DNA from: Rhynchopus sp. YZ270_cl-10
Lineage: Eukaryota > Euglenozoa > Diplonemea > Diplonemida > Diplonemidae
Assembly: GCA_964035575.1 (NCBI GenBank)
Contig: OZ037924.1
Location: 1,154,045 to 1,218,044, forward strand
Length of the DNA stretch: 64,000 bases
Direction: 5' to 3'
Positions 10,403 to 19,500 of this stretch are shown here, one piece after another (within the stretch, counting starts at the first letter, position 1; each line of letters starts with the position of its first letter). Both the position numbers and the translations under genes were made by a program. The notes below the pieces were generated by a model. That model made no database searches. It was not told the origin of the DNA and saw only the letters and a program-made list of their open reading frames with translations.

Positions 10403-10508
10403 TGGTGAAGCTTTTAAACGCCGGCATTTGCATTTCCGGAATCCGTCTGGCCAGTGGTGGGGTCAATTTGCAGAAATGGACGAGTTCTCGTTTTTGGTCA
10501 ATTTCCGC
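10403..10508 (+). repeat. Dispersed repeat family A, copy 4
   Basis: Close to copy 1 across the whole core (GGTGAAGCTTTTAAACGCCG through TTCTCGTTTTTGGTCAATTT), but followed by a different tandem repeat, ACAGT instead of ACAGTATAC. The tail unit can therefore change while the core stays the same. Confidence 0.75.
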
Positions 10509-10802
10509 ACAGTACAGTACAGTACAGTACAGTACAGTACAGTACAGTACAGTACAGTACAGTACAGTACAGTACAGTACAGTACAGTACAGTACAGTAC
10601 AGTACAGTACAGTACAGTACAGTACAGTACAGTACAGTACAGTACAGTACAGTACAGTACAGTACAGTACAGTACAGTACAGTACAGTACAGTACAGTAC
10701 AGTACAGTACAGTACAGTACAGTACAGTACAGTACAGTACAGTACAGTACAGTACAGTACAGTACAGTACAGTACAGTACAGTACAGTACAGTACAGTAC
10801 AG
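10509..10802 (+). repeat. (ACAGT)n microsatellite, about 58 copies
   Basis: Perfect pentamer array. It lacks stops in all frames and so produces long false reading frames on both strands. ACAGT is the first half of the ACAGTATAC unit found next to the sister copies of family A. Confidence 0.97.
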
Positions 10803-11829
10803 CTGGCCAAAAAAAATGTCGAAAACCACTTTTTTTGTCAGTTTCGTGACATCCCAGCCAGTTGCGGCCCCAGTCTGTCAAATCTGTACCTCTGTATGCC
10901 TACAACATAGAGAAGCCCCTGGTAAAAAAAAAAAAAAAAAAAAAAAAACGCACATGAGTAAGATCTTACCGAGAGTAAGATCTTAAGACTTTCCAAAAAA
11001 CCCTGTTTTTTTGGCGTAAGATCTTATGCATATTATGAAATAAAACCGAACCCATTTTTTTTTTGTGTGGTGTCTTGCGTCTCGCCGGTGTACGGCGAGA
11101 TGTTTGTACCTTTCAACTTCTCTTTTTTTTTTTTGAAAGTGACCAAAGGTGACTAAGCATGAGAGGCTTAGGTTCATCTTATAAAATTCTCTTTTTTTGT
11201 GTTGCCGTTCCGTTCGGAAACGGAAGCAGATTTGAGAGAGAAAAAAAAAAAAAATATCCCAATAGAATAATGCAATGGAACTCAACAGCACTCAACGCGA
11301 CGTTTGTTTTTGAGGATTGGAGAAGTGTGCGTCTCGTAACCTTTGACACTCAAACACATTAGAAAAGTCTAAAAAGCCATCGCTGCGCAAAGCAGGGGTT
11401 AAGCATACCACCCTCCCCTCAAGGGAACGTTTGCCAAACGCACTGTGTGATAAAAGTATCACCTCTCACGCACTTTTGTACTTCCAAATTATTAGTCTTC
11501 TTTTTATCAAAAAGGGTCGCAAAAAAAGCAAAGCGCTGTCCAAATTTGTGAAGACGCGTGTGTTCCCGACGATTCTCCGATAAGACACACAAAAGAAAAG
11601 GTTTGGGGTCAGATTTCTTTTTTTTTCTTTCTTTTGATACTCCTTGTGATTGGGTTCGATCAAATGACCGAAAAGGAGACTACTGGTAGCCAAGGAGGCT
11701 GAACACTACCAGCAGTACTTTAGCATTTGAGAACCACCAATCAACAGAAAAGATTGCGCAAAAAGGTGTTCCATAACCGACCCCCACCATTCCACACCAG
11801 AAAACACAAAGTTAACAAAAAACCACACA
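10803..11829. other. Gene-free spacer before the BAP31-like gene
   Basis: Homopolymer runs, an AAGATCTTA-rich stretch at about 10957-11032 (several GTAAGATCTTA motifs), and a dispersed block at 11147-11186 related to 7138-7176. No coding potential was recognised. Confidence 0.55.
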
Positions 11830-12339
11830 ATGAAGGACCTTGGATGGACTGTGATGCACATCTTTTTGTATGTCTCCTTTTTCCCCCCCATTCGCCCCTC
11901 CCTTTTTAAGCACTGTTTTGGACCAAACCTTTTTGATGTTGACACACCATACACCACTCCCTCGCACCTCATACACCTCCCCAGGATGCTTGAGGTGGCT
12001 GCTGTGTCGGTCCTGATCATCCCGATGCCTTCGAACACGGTGCGTGGGTTTCTTATTGAGGGACTGCGTAAGATGTGGTCCGTCACGTATGTGAAGTACG
12101 TGTGCGTGCTGGTGCTTGTGCTCGACGCCTTCCTCTTCTACGACGCAATGAGCACCATCCACGGCGACAGCTACCACCAGAACAAGGTGCACTACTTCCG
12201 CCAGCAGCAGCACGCCTACCTCACAGGGTTCAGCATTGGGCTCTTCTTTGTGCTCAACAGACTGCTCGACCTTAACACACAGCTCTTCGACGCAAGGAAG
12301 GCGCAGAAGCAGCTCCAAAAGGATAAGAAAGATGCATAA
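11830..12339 (+). CDS. BAP31/BAP29-like ER membrane protein, short form
   Basis: Two exons, 11830-11867 and 11985-12339; the 117-bp intron starts GTATGT and ends CCCCAG. Splicing gives 130 residues beginning MKDLGWTVMHIF and running into LEVAAVSVLIIPMPSN, the same layout as the N-terminus of BAP31/Yet family proteins. Two further helices follow (about 50-70 and 90-110), with the family feature of a fragment rich in Phe-Arg-Gln before the last helix (HYFRQQQHAYLTGF). BAP31 proteins are ER chaperone or export factors. The protein ends KKDA, a KKXX-type ER retrieval signal, right after the last helix. The usual long cytoplasmic coiled coil is reduced to about 20 residues. The unspliced reading would insert an unrelated Pro/His-rich stretch into helix 1, which supports the intron. 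Confidence 0.8.
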   Translation: MKDLGWTVMHIFLYVSFFPPIRPSLFKHCFGPNLFDVDTPYTTPSHLIHLPRMLEVAAVSVLIIPMPSNTVRGFLIEGLRKMWSVTYVKYVCVLVLVLDAFLFYDAMSTIHGDSYHQNKVHYFRQQQHAYLTGFSIGLFFVLNRLLDLNTQLFDARKAQKQLQKDKKDA

Positions 12340-13156
12340 AAAAGAGGACAGATGGGTCCTTCTAAGGCTTCTCGAAGGGTGGGTAAAATAAGAATAATAA
12401 AAAAGAAGTGAGGTGAAAAGATGTTTATCTTTCAAAGATTTCTCAGATGTAAACCACGAAAATGGATGTAGGACTGCATGGTTGGGTGTCCACCCCCCGG
12501 TGCAGCCAGTCTACCGAAGGTACACAGTTAGGAGAGGGCTTTGTATTTCAACTCTACTTTCGCTTTGGAAAACAAAACAAGCTTTTTTTTTTTAAACCCA
12601 ACGTGCTCGGATATTTTAGCATGAATTAAAAACCTGACATAATAAGCAAAGAACTCCCACTAACCCTTCTTCTTGTTACGTTTTGTTGTCATGCTCCATG
12701 CGGGAATAGGGGACGTGGAAATGATAAATGGAAACAAAAAATCCCCCTTTTTTGGTGACTACAAGCTATGCGAATTGTATCATCTTTCAAAAACCTGTGT
12801 TTTTTCCTCATTTCTGAGGTAGGATGGGAAAAGGGGGGGAAGAAGAAGAGAAGGGAGTTTTTATGTTTTTTTGGCCATTTTATCACAAATGATAACGGAG
12901 ACGAAACCCTTTGCTTGGCTTTAAAAAAAACAAAAACCAAAATGCAAAACAAAAAGAAACGTTACTAAAACAGAAACGGTGAAAACAAGATAACCTTGCC
13001 CAAAAAAAGCGATACTAGAAAAAAGAACAGGGGTAACGACGGGAAAAAAGAGACAAAAGGAAATAACACACTTCTCATCTTCTCTCAGCAAAAACACTTA
13101 TACCTCCCTCCTCTCCTCCTCCGAACACTTCACACATTACCAGGGCCCTTTTCAAA
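12340..13156. other. Gene-free spacer
   Basis: 3' region of the BAP31-like gene with AATAATAAAAAAG near 12393, a dispersed block at 12459-12540 related to 6816-6895, then poly-A/T-rich sequence and the 5' region of the bL20m gene. No gene seen. Confidence 0.55.
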
Positions 13157-14017
13157 ATGTTGCGACGAACTGGGGTGGAATGTTTCAACCCGAAGGGTCT
13201 GCCGGGGAAGTTGCGTCCACGTAACCCTGGTCTGAACATTACCCATGCGCCGAAGACAGTGAGCACAAGGACTATTCTGAATAAGGTTAACTTCCCGTTT
13301 GATGACCAGCAGAGCATGCACCGCGAGCTTGTGAGCAGCTTCGTGACACGGTTTCCTACGATTATGCGTGGGTTTTATGGGAGACGGAGTCGGAATATGG
13401 GGTCGATGCAGAGGGCGGGGCGGTGGTTCACGATGAAGATGTCGTCGTACAGATGGCTGCGCAAGCAGGAGCAACTTATGCTTCGTGTGAGCAACATCAC
13501 CGCGGCTATGCAGGAGCACGGCATGGACTTCCCAACGTACCGCTACAAGAAGGTGCTGCACGACCTGCAGCTCAACAACAACATGGCAGCAGAGCTTGCA
13601 CGCATCGAGCCCCTCGCCTTCAGGGCCATTGCAGAGACACTCCGCTCGGACAACTGCATCATGTACGACAGGCACCCCGACTACAGAGAAGCGAAGGCAC
13701 AGATTACAAAGAGTGCCCTTGGGAACTACAACAAGTTTGCACTCAACAACCCGCTGCCGACAATCAGACGGTCGCCGGACCCGACATGGAGAGAACTGCC
13801 TATGTATGTTTTGTGTTTTTGTTGGATTTGCGCGGTTGGAAGAGCACAATGCACCCTCTTGAAAACGGTGAAGACTGTCACAGGCAGCAAAAACAACAGA
13901 TTATCAAGGGAAAAATAAACTATCAACACACAAAACACACACAGGTACCAAGGAAGGCAGCACAACTCCAAGTTCCACGGAGAACATCCGATCTTCCTTA
14001 CAGACTGGAAGATTTAG
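13157..14017 (+). CDS. Mitochondrial large-subunit ribosomal protein bL20m
   Basis: Two exons, 13157-13803 and 13945-14017, separated by a 141-bp GTATGT...CACAG intron; the product is 239 residues. The bL20 core is at about 71-162: RGFYGRRSRN, then a basic helix region, ITAAMQEHGMDFPTYRYKK, and LNNNMAAELARIEPLAFRAI, matching the family pattern (glycine-arginine start, AA-x-R/Q-x3-G near the middle, LNRK-LA-LA-x-D/E-P-x-AF at the end). bL20 is an early assembly protein of the large subunit binding 23S-type rRNA. The basic, Ser/Thr-containing N-terminus fits a mitochondrial targeting region. Exon 2 adds the C-terminal tail YQGRQHNSKFHGEHPIF. The exon 2 join is inferred from splice signals and an open frame and is less certain than exon 1. 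Confidence 0.8.
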
Positions 14018-14431
14018 TTCCGGAAATCGGAACAAGGGGGCGTTTTGCAAAACCGGGGTTTGGGGGGAGGGGGGTTTTCTGGGGCTCTTTTTGGGGTTTT
14101 TTTCAAATAAAATTCAATTCGGCTAAAAAATGGCGTTGGAGTTTGTGACCAAATTTTTGTTTTGTCACGTGCCTGCATCATGGAGGTGTGGCACGTTGTC
14201 AAACTTCACTCTTTTTTTCTTTGGACTTTTCCTTTTTGTGCCGATCCCCGAACGAAGCAAATGCCTGCTCCCCTTCCCTCTCTTGTTCCATTTCTTCACT
14301 CTAATCCCGATTTCCCCCATCAAGACATCAAAACAGCCACAAACACACCAGAAAAAAAAACAATGGAAAACAACGACAACAGCACCACAAGCGACCCTAT
14401 TTCTCGATAGAAAAGAGCCCACAACAGCAAC
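14018..14431. other. Spacer between bL20m and the CCDC17-like gene
   Basis: Contains AATAAA at about 14106, a plausible polyadenylation signal for the upstream gene, then T-rich and finally CA-rich leader sequence before the next ATG. No gene recognised. Confidence 0.5.
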
Positions 14432-17400
14432 ATGCAGCCCACCGCAGCGTTCACATGCACTCGCTGCGCTATGGTGCTCGACTCTGAACGCACCCTGCTG
14501 CGCCACCAACAGCTCTTCTGCTCCGACACATCTGCTGTGGATCTGCCGCTTCCTGCGACTCGCAGACTGCACTCCCAGCCTGCTGGGGGCACACAGATCA
14601 ACACACCACCTGGACACGACACCACACCACGCGCTGCTACGCCCCCTGGCGTAGGCCCCGCTGCTGATGCCAAAGAAGTCGCAAAAGAAGCCGAAAGCGA
14701 ACTCCTCCGCAACCTGCTCGCCACACGCGGTGTCGCCACCTCTGCAGCACCCAACCACACAGCACCCATTCCCGAACGCGAACGCCTCTTCGACAAAATC
14801 GAAGCCGATGCGATAGCCCTCCGCACCGTCAGCGATGGCAACGCATGGGCACGCCCCACCCTCGACAGCTACAGCTCCGTGCAGGACCCCCGCCTTGCCC
14901 CCCGACACGGCCGCCGTGCGCGTGAAGGGTTCATCGACCCTTTGCAGGGAGTGGGGACCACACCTCCTGTACAGCATCAACAACACCAACATCAACATCA
15001 ATATCAACAACAACAGCACACAGCGAACGTACCAGGATTGCCACAGTTTTTTCCTGCACAGAGGCAGGCGTACCCGCAGGGGTTGCAGCCGGGGCTGCCG
15101 GGGATGTCGGGGATGCAGACAGCGCAAGGGATGCCGATGTCGATGCCAGGGGGAGGAGGGGGAGTGGGGGAAGTGTTGCCTCCGCATCCACCGCAGCAGC
15201 CGCAGGAAGCTGCCCGGTACATGCTGGAGGAGGTGCAACGTCTGCGCGAGGGTCTAGCCATGCGTGGTGAAGCACACATGGTACGTGACGCGCGAGGCAT
15301 CGAAGCATCGTTACGACAGATGCTCGGCCCGACGGAGGCACCACAGCCACGCATACCACATGCACTGCAGGCACAGCTGCGGGGGATGATGGACCAGATG
15401 CAGGAGCAGATGGAGGAAACTGCGCGGGTCTTGAGCCAGGCTCCAACAAGATCTGTACGAGACCGGAACCTTGAGGCGGAGTTGGACGAGATGAAACGGG
15501 AAATGGCTTTATCGCGGGTGGAGGAGTCGCCGGACAATGAGATGAAAAAGATGGAGCAGGAGATGAGCCGTCTGAGACAGCAGCAGGAGGTGAGCAAGCT
15601 GCGGCTGCAGATCCAGAAGGAGCAAGAGGAGTGGGCGCGACAAGCGGCGGAGGAGCGACGACGGGAAGACGAGGCGGAGGCACGCCGGCTGTGGGAGGCC
15701 GAGCAGCGCAGTGCACCGAAGAAGGACACCACTGCTGCGCTCGACATGAAGGGCTTCATCGTCTTCTTCGACCGCGCCACCGGCCTCCCAGGGAAGAACA
15801 CCCCCCTCGCCCACGGCTGGCCTGGATCTGAAATCCGCCTCGTGTACTCATTCTTCGAAAACGGCAACCAGCTCTTCCCTCTCAAAGAACTCCCCCCATG
15901 CGGCGTGCAGCAGGACACAGTGCACCCGACCTTCAAGCTCTGCAACCTCCAACAACGCAAGAAAATCACCGGCATCGAACTCGTCCAAGACGTCTCTCTG
16001 CTCATCGAAGTGCAGCTCGTCATCAAGCACGCCACAGAGCCTGGTGCCGACGTAGAGTACACACCGCACGCGTGGACTCTCATCCCCATTACCGACCGCA
16101 GAGAGACCCTGCTCGAGGGAAGCTGGAAGGCGCCGTTGTTCTTCTGCCCGGTTGATCCGAGCGCAAGCCCGCACATCATGGACGACACCTTCAAACGCAT
16201 AGAGACACACAACAGCACAAACAACACAACAGCGCGCACCAGGCACCAATGCTACGTCAGGTTGGTGCAGCCGAAGAACGTTGCGGCAGAGCTTGGGCGT
16301 GGCACGGCAGGCGACTCCGCTTATAAGGTGCCACGGATTTATAAGGAAGTGGACCGAGAGGTGCGGGCCCTGATGCGGGCGAGTGGCGAGCAGGATGAAA
16401 GCAGCGAGTCGTCGTCTGAGGAGGAAGAAGAGGACCACACCCCTGTGCGCAAAAAGCCGAAGAAATCGCCGAAACGGTCCCTCCGTCCAGATGTAGAGGA
16501 GGAACCGCAGCAGACACCCGAAAAGAACGAAGAGGCACCGCAAGCAGAAGAAGAGCCCCCTCTGGACACTGTGCCCCCTCGCAAGGAGAGTGTGCGCAGG
16601 AGTTCCATGCGTCGTGTCAAATCCGTTGTTGTGGACGGTGTCGAGGTCGAAGTGGAGGAGGAGGTGCAGGTCGAGGTGGAGGAGCAGGGGGCAGCGCCAG
16701 AGGAGGTGGCACGGCGTGCCTCGTCATCGCTGCTGGAGCGCAGTGCACGTGCGCCGACTGAGACAGCGGTGCCTGCGCTGTCTCGCGCCCCCACTGCGTC
16801 AGCCCTGTCGCGTGCGCGTACCGCAGTGCCTCCCAGTGTGCACAGCACACCAGAAGGCCTCAGACCACCTTCGGTAGACTTCAGTTGTGCCACAGAAATC
16901 CAGGTTTTAGAGCTGAATCTGCCAGAGGCAGCAAAGTGCAGTGCGGTGAAGGTGACCTGCAGCGTCTGCACTGCGGGGGACATCATGGAGAAGGCTGTTA
17001 CCTGGGTGGTGGACACTGTGACGGTGCGGCCAAAGCAGGGGAGCGTATGTTATAAGTGGCGTGATGCACCGTCACGCACGCTGCCGCACCAGGCAGACGC
17101 GGTGCTGCTCTTTGAGGTGTGGACAGGACACTCCCTCTCCTTTGCGGAGAAGCTGACCCGCTGGGGCGTCGCCTCTGGAGCAGACCTGCAAGCAGAGACG
17201 CCCACCACGGTTGTGCTTGGTGCACGCCAGCTCCCGGTCTGCACCACCAACACAACAAGCCTGGGTTACATCCGCGTCAAGCTCTGCAGGTCAAATGCTA
17301 ACAGCCGCGAGGCACACAAAGGGTACTCCAACTGTGCACACCCGAAGGAGGCTGCACCGACAGAGGTGTTGTGGGAGAGGCATCAGGGTCGGTCGAGCAA

Positions 17401-19192
17401 AGAGACAGCAACAGCGTCCACGAATGTGTATGTGAGGATTGACAAGGCACGCTTTCTTCCTGCGAATGTGTGTGTCAGCAGGGTGGTGGTGCGGTTCTTT
17501 GGACGTGCGAAGAAATCTCGCACCTTTGTGCCTGTAGGTGAAGGGCTGGACGTTGCTGTGCAGGACATCGAAAGCAATGTCGCGCATCCATTCTACACAG
17601 CGTCGCTGGGGAATGAGCAGGACGGCTACCATGCGAAGCTGTCTGGGATGGCGATGCAGAAGGTGGCGGATGTCTTCTGCTTATTAGATGTTGAGGTCAT
17701 TGACGCCTGCATGGGCAAGCCTGCGGTGCTGGGGTACGCGATACTTCCTGTCTACGCAGACGGTGTGGTGCACACACAGCGTGTCCAGGCACGGCTGAGG
17801 GTGGGGCCACTGCCGCCCAAGCCTGTCACACCGCAGATGTTGGACGCAGCACCGTACTTCCCCCTTGCGACGTTGCTGGTGACGGTGATGTGCCGCATCC
17901 CGCCGCCACCGGAGGAGTACGCGTCGGGTGTGTTCGACACCACCCAGGCACGCCCAGCAGCGAGCGAGCAGGTGATGTTCCGCACCTTCGACCACCAGCC
18001 ACGCTTTGTGCGCACTACCCTTGCCGCAAAGCTGCCCAGCAAGGCATCGGCACGCACCGTGCGGGAGAAGGTCGAAAAGCTCTTCGGCAGCGCAGAGACG
18101 ATGCCAACCCGTCTCGTGGACCCTTCCTTCGTCAGCAGGTTCAATGCCAAGACAGGCGCAGGTGTGCACGTCAGCGCTGCAACCGGCTTGCCGCAGGGCA
18201 AGGACTTTCTGTACAAGGTAGTGACGACGCTGCACCCACAGCGTGTTATGTGGTACACACAGCGCAGCGACTGGAGTGCGTCCTCCGCAGCACCACGCTG
18301 GGCGGATGAGACGCACATTGTGAAGAACGTTCCTCTCACCAGCGAGTCGGTCGTCTTCATGGAGGTGGTCAAGGTGTCCTATGCTGGGGTGGTCACGCAC
18401 CATGCGTGGGGTGCGCTGCCACTCATGCAGCGTGGAGGTTCCTATGCGCAGCACGGCAAATTCCGCATCCCACTCTACAAGGGTGGTGTCAGCGACCAGC
18501 ACCTCTCTGCTCTGAAGGAGTCCTCTGTGGAGGCCTTCCTGGCAGGGCGTGACGACAAGGACCTGGCAAAGTGGAGCACCCTCATCGTCTCGCTCACAGA
18601 CGGCCTGCGACATGAAGAGCTCCGTTCCGACGCAGTCAAGCCACGAAACATGCTCGACCCCAAGCACGCAACACAGTACGCACAGCCCACCGCGTCGCCT
18701 GCGAACCTGCGAAGCACATTAACCAAAGGCATCGACGAAGTTGAGGGGGAGAACATCACCAACCAAGTCTTGGAAGAGAAAACCGGAGCCCGTGCAAACC
18801 TCGTTCCTGTCAAGAAGGTGCGCATCAACCCGAAGCGTGAGTCCATCAAAGAAGCAGAGCCAGCAGTGCAGGAGGAGGAACCACCCCCGAAGCCAGAAGA
18901 GAAGCCGAAGGCAAAGGAGGAGGTACCGGAGGAGAAACCACCACCACCGCGCGTCCGCAAGACGTTGTCCATCACAAAGAGTGACACAGGAAAGGTTGGT
19001 GTGAAGTACACAGGTAAGACAGTCACCGGTGTTGTCCCTGGTGGTGCCTGCGACACGGCTGGTGTCCAGGTAGGCATGATGCTGGAGGAGATCGCCGGGC
19101 ACACGCTCCAGGACACAACGGAGGCAGTGCGCACAGCGTTCGGCGCAGCCCCAACAAGCTTTAACGTTATTGTCTCGATGAGTCCTGAGTAA
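14432..19192 (+). CDS. CCDC17-like protein with C2HC zinc finger, coiled coil, C2-like domains and C-terminal PDZ
   Basis: Intron-free, 1586 residues. A zinc finger lies at residues 9-30 (C9, C12, H25, C30; CTRCAMVLDSERTLLRHQQL), like the N-terminal finger of animal CCDC17. A Pro/Gln/His-rich linker follows, then charged coiled coil at about 260-430. A C2-like domain begins at FIVFFDRATGLPG (about 441-615), matching the CCDC17 region with a W-x-L-x-P-L signature. An acidic, low-complexity segment (about 640-800) is followed by three more weak C2-like beta domains near 815-960, 995-1160 and 1230-1350. The end (about 1509-1586; VGVKYTGKTVTGVVPGGACD) reads as a PDZ domain. Family members are associated with cilia; a scaffold role here is inference. 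The extra C2-like domains and PDZ make it much longer than human CCDC17, which is roughly 600 residues. Confidence 0.7.
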   Translation: MQPTAAFTCTRCAMVLDSERTLLRHQQLFCSDTSAVDLPLPATRRLHSQPAGGTQINTPPGHDTTPRAATPPGVGPAADAKEVAKEAESELLRNLLATRGVATSAAPNHTAPIPERERLFDKIEADAIALRTVSDGNAWARPTLDSYSSVQDPRLAPRHGRRAREGFIDPLQGVGTTPPVQHQQHQHQHQYQQQQHTANVPGLPQFFPAQRQAYPQGLQPGLPGMSGMQTAQGMPMSMPGGGGGVGEVLPPHPPQQPQEAARYMLEEVQRLREGLAMRGEAHMVRDARGIEASLRQMLGPTEAPQPRIPHALQAQLRGMMDQMQEQMEETARVLSQAPTRSVRDRNLEAELDEMKREMALSRVEESPDNEMKKMEQEMSRLRQQQEVSKLRLQIQKEQEEWARQAAEERRREDEAEARRLWEAEQRSAPKKDTTAALDMKGFIVFFDRATGLPGKNTPLAHGWPGSEIRLVYSFFENGNQLFPLKELPPCGVQQDTVHPTFKLCNLQQRKKITGIELVQDVSLLIEVQLVIKHATEPGADVEYTPHAWTLIPITDRRETLLEGSWKAPLFFCPVDPSASPHIMDDTFKRIETHNSTNNTTARTRHQCYVRLVQPKNVAAELGRGTAGDSAYKVPRIYKEVDREVRALMRASGEQDESSESSSEEEEEDHTPVRKKPKKSPKRSLRPDVEEEPQQTPEKNEEAPQAEEEPPLDTVPPRKESVRRSSMRRVKSVVVDGVEVEVEEEVQVEVEEQGAAPEEVARRASSSLLERSARAPTETAVPALSRAPTASALSRARTAVPPSVHSTPEGLRPPSVDFSCATEIQVLELNLPEAAKCSAVKVTCSVCTAGDIMEKAVTWVVDTVTVRPKQGSVCYKWRDAPSRTLPHQADAVLLFEVWTGHSLSFAEKLTRWGVASGADLQAETPTTVVLGARQLPVCTTNTTSLGYIRVKLCRSNANSREAHKGYSNCAHPKEAAPTEVLWERHQGRSSKETATASTNVYVRIDKARFLPANVCVSRVVVRFFGRAKKSRTFVPVGEGLDVAVQDIESNVAHPFYTASLGNEQDGYHAKLSGMAMQKVADVFCLLDVEVIDACMGKPAVLGYAILPVYADGVVHTQRVQARLRVGPLPPKPVTPQMLDAAPYFPLATLLVTVMCRIPPPPEEYASGVFDTTQARPAASEQVMFRTFDHQPRFVRTTLAAKLPSKASARTVREKVEKLFGSAETMPTRLVDPSFVSRFNAKTGAGVHVSAATGLPQGKDFLYKVVTTLHPQRVMWYTQRSDWSASSAAPRWADETHIVKNVPLTSESVVFMEVVKVSYAGVVTHHAWGALPLMQRGGSYAQHGKFRIPLYKGGVSDQHLSALKESSVEAFLAGRDDKDLAKWSTLIVSLTDGLRHEELRSDAVKPRNMLDPKHATQYAQPTASPANLRSTLTKGIDEVEGENITNQVLEEKTGARANLVPVKKVRINPKRESIKEAEPAVQEEEPPPKPEEKPKAKEEVPEEKPPPPRVRKTLSITKSDTGKVGVKYTGKTVTGVVPGGACDTAGVQVGMMLEEIAGHTLQDTTEAVRTAFGAAPTSFNVIVSMSPE

Positions 19193-19500
19193 TTTCGATT
19201 TTTTGTACATAAACAGCCTTGTTTTACAGTGTTTTTCAACAGCTGTGAAACCCCCTCTTCCCAATTGCTACCACTGGTTTTGCGGATTTCGTTTTCACAC
19301 AAAAAATAAAAAATAAAAGCGACAGTTCTTTGTACACTTGCATTTTGTCCCCCCTCCACAATAAACAACCCTTTTCACTCAGGACGCCCACCTTCCCGTC
19401 CGGGGAAACGATTGTACACGGCTGTACAACGGTGCACTCCACCCAAGGGGAAGGGACGGTGCACGAACCTGTGGGACCACCGCCAGAGCCGAGCCTTGCG
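19193..19500. other. Spacer and probable 5' leader of the kinase gene
   Basis: AATAAAAAATAAAAG near 19305 may be the upstream polyadenylation signal. From about 19380 the frame of the kinase is open upstream without an ATG, so 19501 was chosen as start. Confidence 0.45.

Noticed and set aside
9204-10910. Thr-Val-Tyr, Cys-Val-Tyr and Ser-Thr-Val-Gln-Tyr repeat proteins
   Set aside because: Products of the ACAGTATAC and ACAGT microsatellites on both strands, with no conserved flanking domain.
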